From positions 1-52,309 of the IMG/VR virus record IMGVR_UViG_3300027759_000121: a stretch of DNA of 52,309 bases; one strand, written 5' to 3'. This stretch comes from a virus. Position 1 is the stretch's first letter. Each line of letters opens with the position of its first letter. Of the stretch, positions 31,281 through 40,710 are shown in pieces. The notes below the pieces were generated by a model, which was not told the DNA's origin, searched no databases, and worked only from the letters and a program-made list of their open reading frames with translations. The position numbers and the translations under genes are program-made.

Positions 31281-31634
31281 ATGGCGCACCCATTAATACA
31301 TGCAAAAAGTTCTGTTAAGAAATACGGAGGTAAGGAAGAAGATTATATCCATTTACATAATTGGTTGGATGAAACTAAGGGGTGGGTTGGAAATTCATTA
31401 CACAGGATGTTTAGACACCACTCAGAGGGTATATTTGAGATGGAAAAGATATTCGGATCATCATTCATCAATAGTGATGATAAAGTTGTTTATACGAGAT
31501 ATGTGGGTGAAGACCATGTAAGAGAAGACTGTTACAATTATATCCCAAGTGCTCACGATTGGATAAAAGCTATTGAGGCTAATGAAAGACCAATGTGGAT
31601 GATACGAACAATGACCATGAAATTTGACGATTAA
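31281..31634 (+). CDS. DUF6915-like protein
   Basis: 117 residues from MAHPLIHAKSSVKKYGG; the longer in-frame start at 31230 is upstream leader. HNWLDETKGW, HRMFRHHSEGIFEME and GEDHVREDC are the conserved blocks of this family as I know it. Unknown function, His-rich. Confidence 0.75.
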   Translation: MAHPLIHAKSSVKKYGGKEEDYIHLHNWLDETKGWVGNSLHRMFRHHSEGIFEMEKIFGSSFINSDDKVVYTRYVGEDHVREDCYNYIPSAHDWIKAIEANERPMWMIRTMTMKFDD

Positions 31635-31636
31635 CT

Positions 31637-31645
31637 TATATTTAT
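31637..31645 (+). promoter_or_regulatory. Late-type box TATATTTAT
   Basis: TATATTTAT 14 nt before the ATG at 31660. Confidence 0.45.
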
Positions 31646-31659
31646 TATAAAATAGTATT

Positions 31660-32331
31660 ATGAAAAGATTATTAGAATCCTTTTTCCTTTTTTTGGATCA
31701 ATTCGATACACCTGAAGCATCAGTTACTTTTGATATGGATAGACGCTACATTGATTCGTGGGGTGAAAGAGTGTGGATAAACACACTACGTACAGATGTT
31801 AATATCCCATCTAATTTTTTACCACTTTTTGATATGATTATAAATAAATATGGTGACGAAATATGGGAAGGATCTCAAAGTGAAGACGAATATGATGAGT
31901 ATTATTATAGATTAACTATATCATTTAAAGTTGACCCAAGAGTTATGATTATGACTAGTATGATAACGGAAAATGGTGAGGAACCTGCTGGCGATTCTTA
32001 TGAATTAAATGATAATGAGGAAGTAAATACGTTTTTAGATGAACACAATCTTGATTATATTGTGATTAAATATGATGGTGGTGGAGATAGTGGAGAAATT
32101 AAAAATGTTGGAGAAGGTAATGATAATGATGTATATGATTTGAGTGCGGGAATGGAAGACGTTATTTATACTTATTTAGAGAGATCATTCGGTGGTTGGG
32201 AAAATAACGAAGGTGCTAGTGGAGAAATTAAAGTAACTAAAGAGGAAATTGAAATAAACCATATTTGGAATACTAGAGATCAAGTTAAAAGTGATTTACG
32301 ACTTATGGTAGAACTTAAAAATGTAAAATGA
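31660..32331 (+). CDS. Unknown acidic protein, paralogue of the next gene
   Basis: 223 residues. A central IVIKYDGGGDSGEI and a C-terminal GGWENNEGASGEIKVTKEEI recall DUF6878-type proteins. The next protein repeats the same order (WGGGDD ... EGWYRDPGSEGEF), so the pair arose by tandem duplication. It overlaps the next gene by ATGA. Confidence 0.7.
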   Translation: MKRLLESFFLFLDQFDTPEASVTFDMDRRYIDSWGERVWINTLRTDVNIPSNFLPLFDMIINKYGDEIWEGSQSEDEYDEYYYRLTISFKVDPRVMIMTSMITENGEEPAGDSYELNDNEEVNTFLDEHNLDYIVIKYDGGGDSGEIKNVGEGNDNDVYDLSAGMEDVIYTYLERSFGGWENNEGASGEIKVTKEEIEINHIWNTRDQVKSDLRLMVELKNVK

Positions 32332-33005
32332 GTGATAAAATAAATAAAATAAATAAAATAATTCAAGCAATATTCATTTACCTTGAAGATATTGGTCCCT
32401 GTGAGGTATCGGTTCATTGTTATGATGAAGCGATTGAAAATGTAAGTGCATTCCAACCGGTAGTTTTATTTGATGGTCAAACCCATAATAGAAATAAAAA
32501 AGTACCTATGGTTGGTACTTTTCGTAATTTCTTTATTCAATACACTGAAGACCATATGAGGGAATTAACTAATCAACTTGATTATGATATAAATGATTAT
32601 CATGAATTAGTTTTTAGAATATATCCTGAAGAAAAGAAGATACATATTAAGAGTTATTGTTATTATCGTCAATATACACAACATGAATATGAAGGGGAAA
32701 CTCCCGAACATATTGTTGAAATGATGGATGAAGACCAAGTTAGTTGGTTTAGCGTTGAGTTTTGGGGTGGTGGTGATGACTTTGCTTTTCGTTATAATAA
32801 TATGGATGGTGATGCTGACCCAGGTTTTGTTAAACAATTTGAAGACTATTTTGTTAAATTTTTAGATATTAAAAATGAAGGGTGGTATAGAGACCCAGGG
32901 TCTGAAGGAGAATTTCATGTTAATAGAAATACAATTGATCTTGAATTAAATGTAAAAGATGAGGAGTTTAGATCTAACGGGTTCTACAAAGAAATTAAAT
33001 TGTGA
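32328..33005 (+). CDS. Unknown acidic protein, paralogue of the previous gene
   Basis: 225 residues. Shares the Gly-rich block (EFWGGGDDFAFRY) and the ending GSEGEFHVNRNTIDLELN with the 31660 protein. Function unknown. Confidence 0.7.
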   Translation: MSDKINKINKIIQAIFIYLEDIGPCEVSVHCYDEAIENVSAFQPVVLFDGQTHNRNKKVPMVGTFRNFFIQYTEDHMRELTNQLDYDINDYHELVFRIYPEEKKIHIKSYCYYRQYTQHEYEGETPEHIVEMMDEDQVSWFSVEFWGGGDDFAFRYNNMDGDADPGFVKQFEDYFVKFLDIKNEGWYRDPGSEGEFHVNRNTIDLELNVKDEEFRSNGFYKEIKL

Positions 33006-33012
33006 TATTTAT
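33005..33012 (+). promoter_or_regulatory. Late-type box ATATTTAT
   Basis: ATATTTAT-N5-ATG (33018). Confidence 0.55.
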
Positions 33013-33017
33013 AAATT

Positions 33018-34166
33018 ATGAGTAAAAATATAATTATTGAGGAATTAGATAGGATAAAAACTTTAATGGGAATCATTACAGAAAATGAAGAAGACAAAAG
33101 TGAACCCCTAAAAATTAACTATAGTCTTACAGAAAAAGCGGTAAAGTTTAAAAGCTCACTTATTTATGTTAAAGGGATATCATATAACGATAAAATATTA
33201 ATACAAAATAACCCAAAAAAAATTATCATTCTTGTTAAAGATGGTAAAGAAGTGAATATTGGTGAAAACCCATTTGTTATTAAAAATATTAATTGGGATC
33301 CATACATAATGAATAATGATGGTAGATTTAATGTTCTTATTGGTAATGACAGAACATTATCTTATCTATTAAAATATGATAAAAATGAAAATAGTTACCA
33401 AAAAACACTTAGAAATGTACTTAAAACAATCTATTCATCTAAAACAGATAGTAATGGTGAACCGATGTATGGTCAATCAGTAAAGGATGAAAATTGTAAA
33501 ACAAATACGGGGGTAATACATTATAGAGGAGTTAAATATGGTGTAAATTTTTCTTTGGTATCTGATTGGTCGATATTAAATTATTTTGATACAAACTCAG
33601 AAATTATATCAAAGTTGCTTGAAATATATTCTAATAAAACAAAAACAGGTTTAGAAGGTAAAAAAGATAATTTTGAAGATTTTAAAGTTAAGTTTTTAAA
33701 TTGGTTAGTTGAAAACGGTGAAGAAATTTTAGGACCTAATTCTATATATTTAGATACTTTGGAAGAATTAAATTGGAGTACGTTAGAAAGAGGTATAATT
33801 AATGAACAAAATGCTATTAATGTCCTAAAAAATATACACAATATTACAGGGCAAGGTGGGATAACAGAGTATTGTCCTGGATCAATACAAGACACTAGAT
33901 ATGGTAGAGATTTAAAAATTAATAGTGAAAATTTATATTACCAAATAAAACCATTAAAAGGTAGTGTTAAAGGTAGTACAATTGACGATTTTAAACATGC
34001 AGTACCAACAAGCTCCATGAAAAAATATAACCCAAGTTATGTTGATAGAATAATGTTTATTAATGAAGACGGATCTAAATATGTTATATTTGAAAATAAA
34101 GATTACGAAGTTGTGAGTAAAGGTGGGTTAACATTGTTTAAAAATGATCCATTATATAATGTTTAA
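33018..34166 (+). CDS. Putative packaged protein with possible nuclease core
   Basis: 382 residues. The leader MSKNIIIEELDRIKTLMGI reads on to ITENEED (I-T-E). Near the C-terminus YGRDLKINSENLYYQIKPLKG resembles the D ... (Q/E)xK core of restriction-like nucleases, which is suggestive only. It ends 2 nt before the muralytic SGNH gene. Confidence 0.65.
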   Translation: MSKNIIIEELDRIKTLMGIITENEEDKSEPLKINYSLTEKAVKFKSSLIYVKGISYNDKILIQNNPKKIIILVKDGKEVNIGENPFVIKNINWDPYIMNNDGRFNVLIGNDRTLSYLLKYDKNENSYQKTLRNVLKTIYSSKTDSNGEPMYGQSVKDENCKTNTGVIHYRGVKYGVNFSLVSDWSILNYFDTNSEIISKLLEIYSNKTKTGLEGKKDNFEDFKVKFLNWLVENGEEILGPNSIYLDTLEELNWSTLERGIINEQNAINVLKNIHNITGQGGITEYCPGSIQDTRYGRDLKINSENLYYQIKPLKGSVKGSTIDDFKHAVPTSSMKKYNPSYVDRIMFINEDGSKYVIFENKDYEVVSKGGLTLFKNDPLYNV

Positions 34167-34168
34167 TT

Positions 34169-35638
34169 ATGAAGATATTAATAAGTGAAAAACAATTACA
34201 TGGATTGGTAAACCTCATCAAAGAAGATGGTGATGGTCAAATTAATGTTATGTTTGTTGGGGACAGTTTAAGTTCAGGTGTTGGTTATACTTGGAATTAT
34301 CTTTTAGAAAAAGATCATCCTGAATGGGATGTGACCCATGTTGCAAAAGTAGGGATGAAAACTTCTTGGATGTTGGACAATATGTTACCAAAGTTAAGTG
34401 AAAAAAAATATGATAAAGTATTCATATGGGGTGGAGGAAACGATGCGTTTTCTCAGGACTCATTAGATAATACGGTATCAAATATACAAAATATGGTTGA
34501 TGCGGTTGTTAAACAAGGAGGTCAAGCGTATGTGTTTATTGGGTATGACGCAAAATCGGTAATGTCCGACGATAAATTAAAACCAACAATATATTGTGAT
34601 AAACCATGTATGTTAAAAAGTCGAGATAGAACTATTGAATTACAGGAAAAAATTACAAATAATATTAAAAGTGCCACTATAATACCTGCCGTTGTCGGGG
34701 ATCCTAGTTGGACATCAGATGGTATACATCCAAATGGATCCGCTCATAAGTTATTCAGAGATCAAGTTGAAAAATATATTGTAACACCAACTAATGATAG
34801 TAACGATAATAATGATAACATGGAAACCCAAAGTATGACCCAAAGATTATTTAGTTCTATTAAAAGTATATTATCTAAAAAAGATAACATGGAAAGTAGT
34901 GCAACATCTGAGGACATTAAAACAATCCAACTTTCTTTGAATGTGATTAATAAAAGTAATTTACAAATGACTGGTCAAGTAGACGGTGAAACCTCTCAGG
35001 CAATTGAAGATTATCAAGAGACAAATGATTTAGAACAAACTGGTGAATTAAGTCCTGATACAACAGGAGGTATCATAAGTGATTTTTTATTTAAAATAAC
35101 GGGTAATAGATATACTTTTGGTAAAAGTAATAAAAACTTTAACCCAATGGTAATTGAAAATCCAGGGGTTAAAGTAAATCCATACCCATCGGATATTGAA
35201 TCTAAATTCAAAAACGCCGCTGGTAGTGATTATGATAGTTTTATATCTAATGTTGAATCGATTGGTTTAGATCCAAAAATAGCGATGAGACAATTATATA
35301 CTGAATCCGCATTTAAGCCTGATGTTATGTCCTGTAAGAAAAACTCAACTGCGGGAGCCAAAGGTATTGCTCAGTTTATGCCGGGGACTTGGCCCACTTA
35401 TGGTGGTGGTGGAGATCCTTGTAATATTAGTGATTCATTAAAGGCTTATGTTAAATTTATGAAAGTATTAATAAATAGATTTCCGGGTAGAATAGATCTT
35501 GCAATTGCAGGATACAATAGCGGTCCTAATAAAACGGCATATGCTGACGCATTAAAAAACAAAACACCATTTACCGAACTTAAAGGTGTAATACCTAATG
35601 AGGCTTATAACTACGCATCTTCAATACTTCAACCGTAA
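34169..35638 (+). CDS. Three-domain virion enzyme: SGNH hydrolase, PG-binding, lytic transglycosylase
   Basis: 489 residues. The leader MKILISEKQLHGLVNLIKED has an I-K-E site. The SGNH hydrolase follows (GDSLSSG at 31-37, GGGNDAF near 90, DGIHPNG near 185). A PG_binding_1-like region at about 250-310 contains GQVDGETSQAIEDYQ. The C-terminal SLT transglycosylase has the Glu in YTESAFKP, GAKGIAQFMPGTW and AIAGYNSG. A cell-wall-active protein combining an esterase or lipase-like domain with glycan cleavage fits a packaged or tail-tip role during entry. Confidence 0.85.
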   Translation: MKILISEKQLHGLVNLIKEDGDGQINVMFVGDSLSSGVGYTWNYLLEKDHPEWDVTHVAKVGMKTSWMLDNMLPKLSEKKYDKVFIWGGGNDAFSQDSLDNTVSNIQNMVDAVVKQGGQAYVFIGYDAKSVMSDDKLKPTIYCDKPCMLKSRDRTIELQEKITNNIKSATIIPAVVGDPSWTSDGIHPNGSAHKLFRDQVEKYIVTPTNDSNDNNDNMETQSMTQRLFSSIKSILSKKDNMESSATSEDIKTIQLSLNVINKSNLQMTGQVDGETSQAIEDYQETNDLEQTGELSPDTTGGIISDFLFKITGNRYTFGKSNKNFNPMVIENPGVKVNPYPSDIESKFKNAAGSDYDSFISNVESIGLDPKIAMRQLYTESAFKPDVMSCKKNSTAGAKGIAQFMPGTWPTYGGGGDPCNISDSLKAYVKFMKVLINRFPGRIDLAIAGYNSGPNKTAYADALKNKTPFTELKGVIPNEAYNYASSILQP

Positions 35639-36216
35639 TGATAATTAGCGAATCAAATATTGATGATATGAAATATGAGGTTGAACAATCCATTGAGGAG
35701 TTCGGTCTGATTGAAACATTAAATAGATATAAATTTCCGATTAAGTTGGCAAACATAATGTTCCAACTTACAAGACCATTTACTAATGAAGAGTGTAATG
35801 AGATATTAAGTTATTATATTTTTGAAAAGAAAGTATTACCAAAAACTTATGAAGATAATAATGTTATTGTTGAGGTTTATAGGGATAATATGGCTGGATC
35901 TTGGCGTTTTTTTATAGAATTTAAAAAAACCAAAGAGTCCATGGCTGGTTATGGAACTATGTTTTGGGATGGTGGTGATACATTACCTATAAATGTGGAC
36001 ATATATGGTAATGAGATTCGTAACTATGATACGGATGTGGAATTATTTTATGACGTTGATATTAAGTTTCCATTTCGTAAGATATCTGAATTGTTCGAAT
36101 GGTTTAATTCATATTATTATGATACGATTATAGATACCTGTACTGATTGGTTAGAAGAATGTAGACTGGAAATGTTTGAATGGTTATCCGAAAATGATCC
36201 TGACTATATTGACTAA
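35638..36216 (+). CDS. Unknown protein, 192 residues
   Basis: 1-nt stop/start overlap with the muralytic gene. The N-terminus MIISESNIDDMKYEVEQSI has an I-S-E site like the leaders. Acidic and aromatic-rich. Not recognised. Confidence 0.65.
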   Translation: MIISESNIDDMKYEVEQSIEEFGLIETLNRYKFPIKLANIMFQLTRPFTNEECNEILSYYIFEKKVLPKTYEDNNVIVEVYRDNMAGSWRFFIEFKKTKESMAGYGTMFWDGGDTLPINVDIYGNEIRNYDTDVELFYDVDIKFPFRKISELFEWFNSYYYDTIIDTCTDWLEECRLEMFEWLSENDPDYID

Positions 36217-36243
36217 TTAAATCAAATCCCATATAATTTAAAT

Positions 36244-36453
36244 ATGGGAAATAACAACAATAATGCTGGTGGTGGAATGGGTTTAGGAACCATTCTATTT
36301 TTAATATTTTTAGTCCTAAAACTTACAAATTATATTGATTGGTCTTGGTGGTGGGTAAGTGCCCCTTTATGGATTACCGCAATTTTATATGTTGTTATTG
36401 TGACAGTACTTGTTGGATTTATTCAAAAAAATAGAGGGAGACGAAAAAAATGA
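36244..36453 (+). CDS. Small two-helix membrane protein
   Basis: 69 residues. Asn/Gly-rich start (MGNNNNNAGGGMG), then two hydrophobic helices with WSWWWVSAPLW between, and a basic end. This shape is common among phage membrane proteins. Confidence 0.7.
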   Translation: MGNNNNNAGGGMGLGTILFLIFLVLKLTNYIDWSWWWVSAPLWITAILYVVIVTVLVGFIQKNRGRRKK

Positions 36454-36947
36454 AATTGAGAGGATATCTTAAAGAATTACCTGATGGTAAATTTGTTGTT
36501 AGACACGCAGATCTAAACAAGGTTAAACCTATATTTATTGACGTACCACTTCATCCATCAATGATGAATAATACTGATTTGGAACATGGTAAAGAAATTG
36601 AATTCATTGTAAAACAAATCGCAATAGGTGAGGATGAGTTTAGTGTTGTGGATTGTGATGTGGCATTACTTGTGTATGATGAGATACCACAAGATACCTC
36701 AATACTTGATCAGATAGTTGAGAATTACCCTGACGATGAAATACTAAAGGCAGATGGTCTTGATGGTGGAATCATAGGGATTGAGGAGAATAGTATGAAA
36801 TTAGTTTATTCCAAATCAAAAGTGATTGAAATACTAATGAGTGAAGATATGACTGAGGAGGATGCTCTTGAACATTATTATTATAATATTGTTGGGGCTT
36901 ATGTGGGTGAGAAAACGCCAATTTTTGTTGAAGATACTTATATTTAA
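36450..36947 (+). CDS. Unknown protein, 165 residues
   Basis: ATGA overlap with the membrane protein. The N-terminal half looks like a small beta domain (GYLKELPDGKFVVRHADL); the second half is acidic. Function unknown. Confidence 0.65.
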   Translation: MKLRGYLKELPDGKFVVRHADLNKVKPIFIDVPLHPSMMNNTDLEHGKEIEFIVKQIAIGEDEFSVVDCDVALLVYDEIPQDTSILDQIVENYPDDEILKADGLDGGIIGIEENSMKLVYSKSKVIEILMSEDMTEEDALEHYYYNIVGAYVGEKTPIFVEDTYI

Positions 36948-36951
36948 TATT

Positions 36952-37179
36952 ATGGACAAAACACCAGTAGATAGCCTTATTAAATTCATTCAGGGGGAAA
37001 ACCCAACTAATGAACAAATTATTGAGAAATTAAATAATTTAAGATCCATTGAAGGACATATGGTCAATAGGGAGTATATGACAGGATTTTATGATAAAGA
37101 AAGTAGTAGAAGGCAAAATAATAATTACTATAAAGATAAATATAGACCAAATTGGTTTACAACCATATCAAAAATATAA
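36952..37179 (+). CDS. Unknown protein, 75 residues
   Basis: Start MDKTPVDSLIKFI, chosen over the in-frame start at 36862 inside the previous gene. Asn/Tyr-rich C-terminus. Confidence 0.6.
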   Translation: MDKTPVDSLIKFIQGENPTNEQIIEKLNNLRSIEGHMVNREYMTGFYDKESSRRQNNNYYKDKYRPNWFTTISKI

Positions 37180-37186
37180 AACACAA

Positions 37187-37315
37187 ATGAAAAAAATTTT
37201 AATTATCTCCATTGCGTTGTTAACAATAGTATGTTCTTGTAAAACATCTAAAAATGCCGATTGCGATGCCTATAGTCAAAACGTATTGAAAGATTCGACT
37301 ATTACATATTTTTAA
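37187..37315 (+). CDS. Tiny lipoprotein, 42 residues
   Basis: MKKILIISIALLTIVCSCK is a lipoprotein signal, followed by a short polar peptide. It overlaps the convergent membrane gene by 14 nt. Confidence 0.6.
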   Translation: MKKILIISIALLTIVCSCKTSKNADCDAYSQNVLKDSTITYF

Positions 37316-37673
37316 GTACGGATTCAATAATACCGATACTGGTTTTATCCTGTACGGTTTTATTAACTTTGGATTTCAAATAACGAAGACTATCCTCAAG
37401 CTCTTGACGTTTACTTTTAGGTTCAACAACTTCAAATTCAACATCAATAGTTGATCCGTTATCAACTGTAGGATTAACAATTGATTTACCTTCCGACTTA
37501 GCATCAGAGAAGATAAATTTAACTGCAGACTTTGACTTTTCAACACTGATAGACTGAATAAGAGTAATCAAAAATACGATCACCTTACCTAACATAGTCA
37601 ATACCCCAACGACGATGTTGTACAACACGTCAATAACTTTCATCACAATATCTTTAATTTTCATATTTTTCAT
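37302..37673 (-). CDS. Membrane protein with C-terminal helical domain
   Basis: 123 residues (start 37673 or 37664). One long hydrophobic stretch (VLYNIVVGVLTMLGKVIVFL), then a polar segment and a charged helix (RQELEDSLRYLKSKVNK). Function unknown. Confidence 0.65.
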   Translation of the reverse strand: MKNMKIKDIVMKVIDVLYNIVVGVLTMLGKVIVFLITLIQSISVEKSKSAVKFIFSDAKSEGKSIVNPTVDNGSTIDVEFEVVEPKSKRQELEDSLRYLKSKVNKTVQDKTSIGIIESVLKNM

Positions 37674-37732
37674 ACTTCAAAGATAATGAAAACATTTGAC
37701 TTTGCAAAATAAAAGAACTATCAATAGGCAAA

Positions 37733-38929
37733 ATGTTTTTTGATTTAACTGGTATTTATCATTATATGTCGGAGGAACACAAATTATCGCCATTTTTTAA
37801 AAGAAGGATTGATCATCATAAATTTGAAAAAATGATGAGGCAAGGAATTTCTTATATGTATTTTGAATCAACAAATGTTGAACAATTTAAATATAAGTTA
37901 GTTAAGGCAACATTAGAGAATTATATACATTACAAATACAATATTGATATAGAAGAATTACCACAGGATGATGTGGATAATTTTATTAATTATATGATTG
38001 AGACTTATGAACCTGTACTTAAGATGTATTATTATAATGAAAGAAAAAGTAGAGGTGGGATTAACGAAAATTATAGTCCTGCGGGTAAAGAAATAACACC
38101 AAACAAAATTGTTATACATAAATCTAATCCTAAAGTCAGGGATAAGATTATGGAACAAGGGTTGAAGGTAAGGGCTGGAGAATGTTATAAAACTTATGTT
38201 GGTTATGGTGAGAAGTGTATACCCGCAATCTTTGCCACTAACTCAACAAATAAAAGGGCATCGTTTGATTCTACATACGATGACGATGTATGGGAAATTG
38301 ACACTGAAATGATACCTGATGTTAAGTGGTACAAAGATAAACACTACGAATCAAGATCAAAACATATGGTAACATTTGAAAACATACCTGCAAATGCAAT
38401 AACATTAAAACATGAAGGTACAGGTAAGGATTGGGGATTAATGGAGTCAGATAAAGATAAACTAAGTAAAGAAACAATGACGGAGACGTTTCAAGACATC
38501 GTTGAGGAAACGTTAGAAGAAATTAAACATGGTTGTGAAGAAATAGATGCGGATACTTTCCCCCTTTGGTTGTCGTTTGATGCTTGTGATGTTGTTGATA
38601 GTATAGATAAAATAAGTATTGTAAATATTGAAAGAAAAAAAGGTATGAGTAGAATTCCTATGTTTGAAGTTGATGTTAATTTAACTTTTAATAGTATATC
38701 AGCTTGGATTGATTATGATGATTTTATGTATTTTATTGCCGATAGAATAATTGGTAAATGGAAGATACGTCTTATTTTTAATATTAAAGAACAGGAGAAT
38801 AGTAATAAACGAGAAATGTGGGAATACGCAAGGACATTAAAGAATGCAAGAACACAGGGATCCAAATTAAGATTTCCTAAATCTGCAGTTAAAGCAAATC
38901 CAATGAGGTTTAGACCGTACAACAGATGA
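37733..38929 (+). CDS. Unknown protein with tail shared with the DHH protein
   Basis: 398 residues. The N-terminal part has FFKRRIDHHKFEKMMRQGI. The middle contains IVIHKSNPKVRDKIMEQGL and CIPAIFATNS, loosely like ADP-ribosyltransferase/KptA-fold proteins. The last 34 residues (NARTQGSKLRF ... MRFRPYNR) match the end of the 1323-3083 protein at most positions. The shared basic tail suggests a common targeting or binding signal. Confidence 0.65.
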   Translation: MFFDLTGIYHYMSEEHKLSPFFKRRIDHHKFEKMMRQGISYMYFESTNVEQFKYKLVKATLENYIHYKYNIDIEELPQDDVDNFINYMIETYEPVLKMYYYNERKSRGGINENYSPAGKEITPNKIVIHKSNPKVRDKIMEQGLKVRAGECYKTYVGYGEKCIPAIFATNSTNKRASFDSTYDDDVWEIDTEMIPDVKWYKDKHYESRSKHMVTFENIPANAITLKHEGTGKDWGLMESDKDKLSKETMTETFQDIVEETLEEIKHGCEEIDADTFPLWLSFDACDVVDSIDKISIVNIERKKGMSRIPMFEVDVNLTFNSISAWIDYDDFMYFIADRIIGKWKIRLIFNIKEQENSNKREMWEYARTLKNARTQGSKLRFPKSAVKANPMRFRPYNR

Positions 38930-39516
38930 AAGAGTTAATTAGAAAAATATTAAAAGAAGATAGAGTGAACCCAATAAAAAAGTTCTTCTTTGACCATTGG
39001 GATGAAATGAAATCCGAAGGGGAATACCCAACAATGGATTATAGTTTAATTAGTAAACTTGGATTTAGAAAAAAATCAATAGAGATACACGATTACTATC
39101 TTGAATATATAGGTGGTGAAAGTGTTGGGGAAGAAAAATTATTAGATTTTTTGTCAAATCAAACATTTGATTCTAGTGAACTAAATTTCAGAAGAGGCTA
39201 CGATGATGAAGAATTAAAATTTACATTTAAGTTAAGTAATGTTCGTATTACTATTGATAGAGATGAGGACAAAAACATTGAGGCGGATGCGGATATACTT
39301 GAGGGTTATATTGATATGACAGAGTATAATGATATAGAAGATGAGTACTACCAAAAAAGGTATGACATTTCAAGGGGCAATAACGAAATAGATGATATGT
39401 CCTCTTATTTTGACGTTCAGGATGAACTTAGAACAATAATTCAATCATTTATTATTGATTTTACAATAAAATATGGTACAGAAATTACCGAAGCTGAGGT
39501 TGCGTTATTAAAATAA
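38926..39516 (+). CDS. Putative packaged protein, paralogue of the 39742 gene
   Basis: 196 residues. Leader MKELIRKILKED (L-K-E site), then VNPIKKFFFDHWDEMKSEGE, shared with the next packaged gene. Acidic. It overlaps the upstream gene by ATGA. Confidence 0.75.
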   Translation: MKELIRKILKEDRVNPIKKFFFDHWDEMKSEGEYPTMDYSLISKLGFRKKSIEIHDYYLEYIGGESVGEEKLLDFLSNQTFDSSELNFRRGYDDEELKFTFKLSNVRITIDRDEDKNIEADADILEGYIDMTEYNDIEDEYYQKRYDISRGNNEIDDMSSYFDVQDELRTIIQSFIIDFTIKYGTEITEAEVALLK

Positions 39517-39520
39517 TTTG

Positions 39521-39528
39521 TATATTTG
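39521..39528 (+). promoter_or_regulatory. -7 box TATATTTG
   Basis: TATATTTG upstream of a very short frame at 39540 and of the basic 36-residue gene at 39571. Confidence 0.45.
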
Positions 39529-39570
39529 TATTATTAATTATGAATACTAATATACAAACATACGGAAAAG

Positions 39571-39681
39571 ATGAAAACTATTGAGATTACAATTCAAGAG
39601 ATATGGGCAGCAACAAGACATACTGTTCAGAAGAGTAAGAAATCTTACACTCGTAAGAGAAAACATAAGAATGTGGATTAA
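39571..39681 (+). CDS. Tiny basic protein, 36 residues
   Basis: Starts MKTIEITIQEIWAATRHTVQ and ends in a Lys/Arg-rich tail (KSYTRKRKHKN). It lies between a promoter box and a terminator, and probably binds nucleic acid. Confidence 0.55.
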   Translation: MKTIEITIQEIWAATRHTVQKSKKSYTRKRKHKNVD

Positions 39682-39687
39682 TTCCAT

Positions 39688-39721
39688 TGACCTGAGAAAC
39701 TACGTCTCAGGTTTTGTTTTT
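39688..39721 (+). terminator. Intrinsic terminator
   Basis: ACCTGAGA / TCTCAGGT hairpin with a T-rich tail. Confidence 0.85.
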
Positions 39722-39726
39722 ATGTG

Positions 39727-39734
39727 ATATTTAT
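39727..39734 (+). promoter_or_regulatory. Late-type box ATATTTAT
   Basis: ATATTTAT-N7-ATG (39742). Confidence 0.55.
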
Positions 39735-39741
39735 ATTTTAT

Positions 39742-40299
39742 ATGAGATATCTAATCAGAAGAATATTAATGGAGGAAGAAAAGGTTAATCCTGTAAAGAA
39801 ATATTTCTTTGATCTTTGGGATGAACAGAAATCTTTAGGGGAGATACCAAGATATGATCATAAGATGGTAAAGAGACTTGGTTTTCGTGGTAAAGCAAAT
39901 GATATAATGGGTTACTATAGAGAATATGTGGGTAATGTTTATGACCTGAGAAAAGAGTTTGAAAGGTATCTAACCAGTAGAAAAGAATTTACCACAGATG
40001 ATATGGAAGATTTAGGTATTCATACAGGTGGGTATGATTTTTCATTTAAACTTCCATATGTTTTTGTAAGGGAAGAAGATGAAAAAGTTGAAATATTTGT
40101 TGATTTTAATATTACTCACGGTAATGTTACTTTAATGACAAATGGTGAGGAATATGATTTAACTGATCACGACTCAATAGATGAGGATCTTTGGTGGGAA
40201 CTTGATATGGAGATAAGAGATATGGTTGGGGATTTTGTTATAGTTACCGCACATTCATTTGGAATAGAGTTTGATGACATACATCTTCAATGGGGTTAA
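39742..40299 (+). CDS. Putative packaged protein, paralogue of the 38926 gene
   Basis: 185 residues starting MRYLIRRILMEEEKVNPVKK (L-M-E site); the in-frame start at 39724 lies inside the promoter. KYFFDLWDEQKSLGEIPRYD mirrors the 38926 protein, then the sequences diverge. Confidence 0.75.
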   Translation: MRYLIRRILMEEEKVNPVKKYFFDLWDEQKSLGEIPRYDHKMVKRLGFRGKANDIMGYYREYVGNVYDLRKEFERYLTSRKEFTTDDMEDLGIHTGGYDFSFKLPYVFVREEDEKVEIFVDFNITHGNVTLMTNGEEYDLTDHDSIDEDLWWELDMEIRDMVGDFVIVTAHSFGIEFDDIHLQWG

Positions 40300-40646
40300 G
40301 CGTACCAATTAGTGGAGGTTAGATCGTTAGTTAATGGATTAATAACAATCATACAATTTGCCGGTAGTAAAGAACTAAATGTCCCACGAAACATATATGT
40401 TAATTCATCACACCATATCTTATCCATATGGCATCTAGCAATAAGATCAATTGTTAATATATAATCTGTTACATGAACTGACATATGAAAATTAGAAAAT
40501 TCATCTGACCTACTACATCTACCTTCATATCTTACCGTTGGTTTATTAAGTTTTTCAAGATTAATTGACCTAACATGGGATATTGATCCATTACTCATTT
40601 CGTATAAGAAATCTTGGAATAAATTAAATCGTTTTTCAAGGTTCAT
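40296..40646 (-). CDS. Unknown protein, 116 residues
   Basis: The start MNLEKRFNLFQDF (40646) lies 5 nt after a reverse-strand TATATTTG; the in-frame ATG at 40682 would lie upstream of the promoter. Contains SRSDEFSNFHMSVHV. Its last bases overlap the convergent packaged-protein gene. Confidence 0.7.
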   Translation of the reverse strand: MNLEKRFNLFQDFLYEMSNGSISHVRSINLEKLNKPTVRYEGRCSRSDEFSNFHMSVHVTDYILTIDLIARCHMDKIWCDELTYMFRGTFSSLLPANCMIVINPLTNDLTSTNWYA

Positions 40647-40651
40647 AAATA

Positions 40652-40659
40652 CAAATATA
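40652..40659 (-). promoter_or_regulatory. -7 box TATATTTG (reverse strand), 5 nt before ATG
   Basis: Reverse-strand TATATTTG followed by 5 nt and the ATG at 40646. Confidence 0.6.
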
Positions 40660-40710
40660 GTAACCACGTATAACTTAATCAAACACTATTCTGTTAAAAC
40701 AATTTTTATA

